Assembly (NCBI GenBank): GCA_032718475.1
Contig: JAUCBJ010002149.1
Coordinates: 1-45,046 of the forward strand
Direction of reading: 5' to 3'
DNA: 45,046 bases
Source of the DNA: Nemertoderma westbladi
Taxonomy: Eukaryota > Xenacoelomorpha > Nemertodermatida > Nemertodermatidae
Below, one piece after another: positions 39,867 through 45,046 of this stretch; the first letter of the stretch is position 1, and every line of letters begins with the position of its first letter. A model generated the notes under the pieces. It saw nothing but the letters and a program-made list of their open reading frames with translations. It made no database searches and was not told the DNA's origin. A program made the translations under genes and the position numbers.

Positions 39867-40500
39867 CTAATTTGTGCCAAATGTGTCTCGAACCCTGGCA
39901 TGACATACCTGTTGATAAGCATCAAATACTACTAATTTGGTATAATACCCTTCTTTTGGTAATAAAGCCGGACCACGTGTGGGATGATCTGCAGGATTTA
40001 TTTCACCAGGAACATGATACCATTGAATTGAATATTTATTTGTAATTTCTCTGATTTCAGTCACCCGATTATAAACCCACTGTTTACAATTTGTATTCTT
40101 AGGTTGTAACCAGTACAGAACATCAAGGGCACCAGTGTGTATAAATGCCTCATTAATTGTAATACTTAAGTACATCTATAATGAAACTTGTCAATCTTGT
40201 TGCAATAAGACCTCCTAAAATCTCCAACCTTGGCATTGGTATTTTTGATTATTTGGTTTTCGATTTTGGAACTATTCTCGTTTTACTGGCTATTAAATTA
40301 ATATTAATTTCTCTATTGGAATCTTCCACTCTTAAATATGATGCAGCTGCATATAGCTTTTCACTAGCATCAGCGAATGTATGTAGTTGTATTGGGGAGA
40401 ATATGTTCGGTATAGCAGTAGGTATCACAAACCAAGGAATCTTGACATCTCCAAGCAATATGAGATCATTTATTCCTTGTTTATATATTGGCATAATTTC
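39867..40500 (-). pseudogene. BEL/Pao RNase H region
   Basis: QLHTFADASEKLYAAASYLR and INLIASKTRIVP (40494-40249), then ALDVLYWLQP, WVYNRVTEI and WYHVPGEINPADHPTRG (40175-39867). These are standard BEL/Pao RNase H motifs ('H.F.DAS...Y.A', 'NRV.EI', 'HV....NPAD..SRG'). Separated by a stop/frameshift near 40180-40250. Confidence 0.75.
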
Positions 40501-40537
40501 CTCGGGTATCTCTGTATCCCAGTTAACATCTTTATTA

Positions 40538-41480
40538 TCACATAATTGACTGAAGGCAATTTTCAGAGGTGCTATATGGAGTTATTAACCCTGTAGGGTC
40601 ATATATACGAGCTTGTAATTGTAAAATTGCCCTTAGTGTTGGTTTGATTGTCTTTATGAATTCTAGAACATTACTTAACTCATAACCAAAGGTGTCATGT
40701 TGTACATTCCATAGCTGGCCTAAAATCCGTGTTGTATCTGATCCCTCCAATTGTGTCGTATCCAATGATTGTTTTGCCTACGTTCGATCCTCCTCTATAA
40801 TATTAACTTGTATGGGTATTGATTTGGAAACAACAGCTGATGGCATTGTCTTAAGCTTTGGATGTTCTAGGCTATTTATTGCGGTTTGAAGTTCCTTGGA
40901 ATTTGTCATCCATTTTCTCAAGTTGAAGCCAGCCTTTTTAAACAACTGTTTACTCACTTTGTAAACCTCAACTAAACTTCAACTAAACCTAAACTTTCAT
41001 CAAGATTTTCATCACATAGGTCATCAACATACAAGTCATCTGATAACTTATCAATCATTCTATTGGTTTCATCATTAGGTAATACCTCAATAATCTTAGT
41101 GACAGGTTTTCCCTCAGGTAAATTGCGTTGAACCTCTAAATTATGTAATATAATTTTTTGGAGTATGTATGGTGATGATGTGAGACCAAAAGCAGCCCTT
41201 GTATATTGGAACACTTGTTTATCAAGATTTTTAATATTATTTAAGCTGTTTTCAACTTCGTTGATATCTTGTACCCATAAAAACCTCAGAACATCTTGAT
41301 CCTTTGGTTCTATTGCACACTGCATGAATGCTTGCTCAATATCTCCTGTTATTGCTACTTTATTGCATCTAAATCTCAACAAAACCTTTAATAATTGTGG
41401 GGTAGTTGTTGTTGGTTGTATACGATATGGTAAATTCACAGAATATAGTTTAGTTTGTCAGTTCCGTTTATTTTTCCCAA
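40538..41480 (-). pseudogene. BEL/Pao reverse transcriptase
   Basis: NLPYRIQPTTTTPQLL, VAITGDIEQAFMQCAI, VLRFLWVQD, RAAFGLTSSPYILQ and SDDLYVDDLC (41439-40972) carry the RT motifs, with the catalytic YVDD. The connection GQLWNVQHDTFGYEL and LQARIYDPTGLITP follows (40765-40538). Several small indels and a stop interrupt it. Confidence 0.8.
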
Positions 41481-41537
41481 TATATCTATTGCATCATTGT
41501 CATGGTTATCTATTCCAATACACTCAAGACTCCAAAA

Positions 41538-42240
41538 CTAGGACAACATTTCAAGCAGTTCAATATTTGTTTGTTGTTTGTCATGTTCAGTTACCAATGC
41601 TGTGGATACTGATTGTTGATTCTCCCAGTATAATGTGCTTTTGTTTGGAAAATCATATGATGGACCACCAGATATTAACCAGCCAATATGGCTATCAATT
41701 GCCACAGGTTCACTCAATTTTCCTCGAATTATTGGCCCAGTAACCAACTCCCAATATTTATTCTTGCCAATAAGAATGTCTACTGGAAATGGTTTATGTG
41801 AATTTAATTTTGATCTAATGTTTTGATCAGCAAAATCCAGCATATTTAGATGTGAACAGTGTTATGTTAGATGTGAACAAAGGAATCGTGCCATCCTTGG
41901 TAGTCTAAAAGATTCCCATCGAATATTGGAGGGGCTAATATTACAAATAGTAAAATATTACAAATGAACTATGAAGCTGTCTTATTATATAGGAAATTTC
42001 GTCTTGCCACTCAGTTGTGTGTCATTTTAAATCTCAGGTCCATCCATTGCGCTCCATACGTTTTCATCGGCTACAATTAACCAGTCACTAAACTTTGTAA
42101 ACGTGCGGATCCAATCTTCTTTAACATCATCAGTTTTATCTAATTCCACTGAATTTATTGTTCTTCTTAAAGAAGATCATATTCCCGTATGCTTTGCAAT
42201 TTGTTGTTTGAGTTTGGCATTCATTGTATTTCAGTACTGG
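41538..42240 (-). pseudogene. BEL/Pao gag/protease-proximal remnant
   Basis: From 42228 an ATG starts NAKLKQQIAKHTGI, followed after a stop by DWIRTFTKFSDWLIVADENV (gag-like), then a deletion and LDFADQNIRSKL, FPVDILIGKNKYWELVTG and PVAIDSHIGWLISGGPS (41843-41538), the conserved block before the BEL/Pao RT. Most of gag and the protease active site are missing. Confidence 0.6.
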
Positions 42241-42249
42241 TACTGTTGT

Positions 42250-42849
42250 GTTATATTAGAAGGCTAGACAGCCTAGCCTGTAGATAGGCCTATTGAATTT
42301 CAGTATTTGTAAAACAACCAGGTAACCCTAAAGTTTACCTGTAAATTGAAGATTGATACATGCATTGACAATTATACATGCTAAGGTTTTTATTCTGTTT
42401 ATTAAATTTAATATTATTAATTCATATTTAGTAGCTTTTTTGGCAAGGGTTATGTGTCTCATTTAGTGACCCAGTGCCTCAATTAATTTGTGTGTGAATG
42501 TATTATTTTTTAATTGTTAGTTTATGGAAAAATATATTGAATTGAAAAAAAATTACATGATTATATAACGAATATATCGAATTGTCCACTATGATATTTA
42601 CTTTTTGTGTCAATGAGTAGATATAGTAGCTAGGCATGTACCGGTCGGTGCGACATGACTATTACACATTGCATTACACATGGCGCTTCATGTAGGATTT
42701 TTACATAACCGCAATGCAGCAGTAGGCCTAGTTCAAACAGAACTGCAGAACTACTGACTGACATAAAACTACACTGCCGCACCATTACTGCGTTACCCTG
42801 GTTAACTCACTCTGTCATTCTTAACATTATTTATCGTCTGGCTGATGGA
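42250..42849. other. Spacer between BEL/Pao and Gypsy elements
   Basis: AT-rich, no gene. It may include the 5' part (LTR or leader) of the Gypsy element, but I found no matching second LTR in the window and no convincing primer-binding site. Confidence 0.5.
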
Positions 42850-43569
42850 ATGGATCCTCGTACATTCCTATTAAAATTAAATGCCCCACCATTCGATATC
42901 GATAAGGACACTGCTGACTGGTGTATATGGAAACTCCGCTGGACAGCATTCTTGGGCAATTCAGGAATAGAAAACCTCCTCGAGTGCGATCCGGCCCAAC
43001 GCGATGGTGAGGTGGACACAGACCTTACAATAACATACCGGGAGAAGTCTGCCCGAATCCGATACAATGCCTTAATATCAGCATTCTCTACTTCAACAAT
43101 CCGTGTGGTTGGGAATCTAGCAATACCGGCTGGGCGCGAGCAGGACATTGATACAATTATAGAACACCTCGACCGCTACATCAAAGGTGGTATAAACTAG
43201 AGGGTATATCGCAAACAATTTTCCGAACACAAGCAACTAGAGTGCGAATCAGTTGACGCATATATGGTCGCACTCAGAGAAATCGGTATAAAGTGCGAGT
43301 TCGAGGTTATAGAAGACCCATTAGGAGACCGCCTCCTCGATCAACTTATATTTGGCATCCAGGATCCGGATATCCAGCAGAAATTACTAGCTATGGAGGA
43401 AAACACGAGACTAGACCAAGCACTACGAGTTGCTCAAACCCTGGAAGCTGCACGACGAGATCGAGACAAACTGGCTACACCATCGGATACCAGTATCTCT
43501 CGCACTTACACACAACCTCTAAAATCACGTACACCATCATATGGGGTATGCAGCCGACCCAATAATTGA
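42850..43569 (+). pseudogene. Gypsy gag (one in-frame stop)
   Basis: MDPRTFLLKLNAPPFDID starts at 42850. The TAG at 43198-43200 interrupts the frame, which resumes unchanged with RVYRKQFSEHKQLECESVDA, YMVALREIGIKCEF, LLDQLIFGIQDPDIQQKLL and LDQALRVAQTLEAA. The 'F....Q..ES...Y...LR' and 'L.D.LI.GI.D...Q.KLL' patterns are those of Gypsy gag. If the TAG were a sense codon the two halves would form one ORF of about 239 residues. Confidence 0.8.
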
Positions 43570-44519
43570 AACAGTTTGCGGCGCATGCGGGTTTACTACA
43601 CACCGCAACGGTCGCTGCCCCGGTCTATCTGCAACCTGTATGCATTGCAATCAGATAGGCCACTATAACTGTTGCTGTCCAAAGAAGCAACAACATACCT
43701 CATCCACAACACGACGGGACAACTCCTTCCGGCACGGACACGCGCATACCAATCTCGCCATTGGCGACACTAGTAACAACAATACTGGCCACCAGCATCC
43801 AACTCCACACCTAGGTGCAACTATATATTTGGTAAGTTCAATCCAGCGACAGATCAACACTGCACAACCTGCGCTAGATACACTAGAGCACCTTACATGT
43901 GTACAGGTATACTTGAAGGCTGTGCGCAACCCCCAGTTTCATTGCTCCACTGCATTTCTGCCTGATTCTGGAGCAAACTGCACTGCTATCCCCCCCATAC
44001 ATTCTCCCACTGTTAGGCTGCACCCGTTCTCAGTTAGGACATGCTAACAAACCACCCAAACCACCAACTAGCGTAAATGGCACTTCTATTGGCCTTGTGA
44101 CATGGGGCACAATAAGGGTTTCACTTACTGTTGGTAGTTTTACCCATATCGCAGATGTATATGTCATTGATGGCCTCCATCAACCTATATTATCACGCAA
44201 AGCATGCACAGAACTTGGACTCTTGCCTAAAGGGTTCCCACATATCCATACAGTTACTGACGATGCTACAGACATCTGCAAACTATCTATGACCCCTAAC
44301 TCCCCTACCCCAACAGCCTGTCCACCCATGCCAGCCAGTTGGTTACAATCACAGTGGACAGCATTACAAACCCAGTATCCTCAGCCTCTAGATGGCATAA
44401 TTCGCCCAATTATTGGCGGGCCAATACATATTAAACTAAAACCAGATATCACACCCATTCGCGTTTATTCTACACGCACAATACCACTACCCCTAGAGGC
44501 AGCATCCACAAAGAACTGA
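43541..44519 (+). pseudogene. Gypsy zinc knuckles and aspartic protease region (frameshifted)
   Basis: 43541-44047 encodes CGACGFTTHRNGRC and CMHCNQIGHYNCCC (two CCHC-like knuckles), then FLPDSGANCTAI, the protease active site (DSG). 44097-44519 continues one frame away with IRVSLTVGSF, VIDGLHQPILSRKACTELGL (end of protease) and the pre-RT linker IGGPIHIKLKPDITPIRVYS. Frameshifts lie near 43545, 44050 and 44515. Confidence 0.75.
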
Positions 44520-45046
44520 AAGACCAAATCGCGGCTGGAATCATTGAACCAGCTAATGATATCAATGATCTATCAGAGTGGCTACACCCCATGGTGGTGA
44601 CACGTAAGAAAGATCACACTAAAGTCCGCATTACAGTTGATCTCCGTGCCTTAAATAAAGCTACCATCCGCCCTATCTTCCCCAGCCAATTACCTCCGCA
44701 TTACAGTTGATCTCCATGCCTTAAATAAAGCTACCATCCGCCCTGTCTTCCCCAGCCAATCACCCCTACAGGTAGTTTCACAAATCCCACAATCACCACG
44801 ATACTTTAGTGTTCTAGATGGACTAAAAGGATTCCATCAAGTTGACCACCAGTCGTAAACTCACTACATTTGTTACCCCGGAAGGCTGCATGCGTTATAA
44901 ACGTATGCCAATGGGTTGGAATGGCTCATCAGACGTGTTCAATGAGAAAATGGCAATCGCACTTAAGGAAGTACCCCAGCACAAGCGTGTCGTGGAAGAT
45001 ATCCTAATATATAGCAATACAGCTGAGGAACACCCTGCCCAAGTTG
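44520..45046 (+). pseudogene. Gypsy reverse transcriptase, N-terminal half (broken)
   Basis: AAGIIEPANDINDLSEWLHP, MVVTRKKDHTKVRITVDLRA and LNKATIRPIFPSQLP lead into a 70-bp tandem duplication that shifts the frame. Then SPRYFSVLDGLKGFHQV, RKLTTFVTPEGCMRYKRMPM, GWNGSSDVFNEKMA and VVEDILIYSN follow in two frames. The catalytic (Y/V)(V/I)DD is VVED here, so the first of the two aspartates is changed. Confidence 0.75.
44626..44765 (+). repeat. 70-bp tandem duplication in the Gypsy RT
   Basis: CCGCATTACAGTTGATCTCC begins at 44626 and again at 44696. The copies differ at a few positions (CGTGCC/CATGCC, CCTATC/CCTGTC). A period of 70 is not divisible by three, so it shifts the frame. Confidence 0.9.

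Larger units (their letters stand above)
39456..42240 (-). mobile_element. BEL/Pao LTR retrotransposon, internal region, decayed
   Basis: Minus-strand order: gag-like remnant (about 42230-42010), protease-proximal region (41843-41538), reverse transcriptase (41439-40538), RNase H (40494-39867), integrase (39810-39470). This is the BEL/Pao order. Part of it (40803-42115) is nearly identical to 24456-25765. LTRs were not recognised on either side. Confidence 0.8.
42850..45046 (+). mobile_element. Ty3/Gypsy LTR retrotransposon, decayed, runs off the window
   Basis: gag, two zinc knuckles, aspartic protease and the first half of reverse transcriptase follow in that order on the plus strand. Frames are broken by one in-frame stop and several frameshifts. 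The RT is cut by the window end. Confidence 0.8.

Overview
The window looks like intergenic or intronic DNA of an invertebrate animal, probably aquatic. It is AT-rich, has GTAAGT-type splice donors, and is dominated by transposable elements from classes typical of metazoan genomes: APE-type and RLE-type LINEs, BEL/Pao and Ty3/Gypsy LTR elements, Mutator-like, piggyBac-like, MITEs and a tRNA-derived SINE-like repeat. I cannot name the species. There is no complete, convincing host gene. The best host-gene candidate is a pair of GC-rich, phase-compatible exon-like blocks (5031-5282 and 9096-9886) split by an inserted LINE.

Layout. 1-3.8 kb: an almost intact LINE whose ORF1 and ORF2 share one reading frame and are separated by a single UGA. 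3.9-4.5 kb: MITE copies. 5.0-9.9 kb: the exon candidates, with a 5'-truncated RTE-type LINE on the minus strand between them. 9.9-17.3 kb: gene-poor DNA holding a ruined LINE copy, a long near-perfect hairpin, a decayed transposase-like gene with a DNCxxQNKN motif, and tRNA-like repeats. 18.5-21.5 kb: a second ruined LINE copy, a Mutator-like transposase pseudogene and a BEL/Pao integrase fragment.

21.5-33 kb is the most unusual part. It holds three closely related copies (A, B, C) of a gene for a protein of about 703 residues. I cannot assign it by homology. Its N-terminal third has motifs reminiscent of the Rep_trans (pT181/RstA-like) rolling-circle initiator family. Copy B is open from end to end; A and C are broken. 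An unrelated, unrecognised 283-residue ORF (29793-30644, minus) is divergent to copy C. Next to copy A lies an array of about five ~160-bp repeats, each centred on a TTGGTGCTAGCACCAA-type palindrome. A minisatellite with hairpin-forming units lies between B and C.

33-39 kb: a MITE, then an RLE-type (R2-like architecture) LINE 3' region interrupted by an almost complete RTE-type LINE, a clear nested insertion with a candidate target-site duplication. 39-42.2 kb: a piggyBac-type C-terminal zinc finger and a long decayed BEL/Pao polyprotein, part of which is duplicated nearly unchanged at 24.5-25.8 kb. 42.8 kb to the end: a decayed Ty3/Gypsy element (gag, zinc knuckles, protease, start of RT) that runs off the window.

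The window is best read as a layered transposon cluster. No operon-like or pathway relation exists among the genes except within each element.
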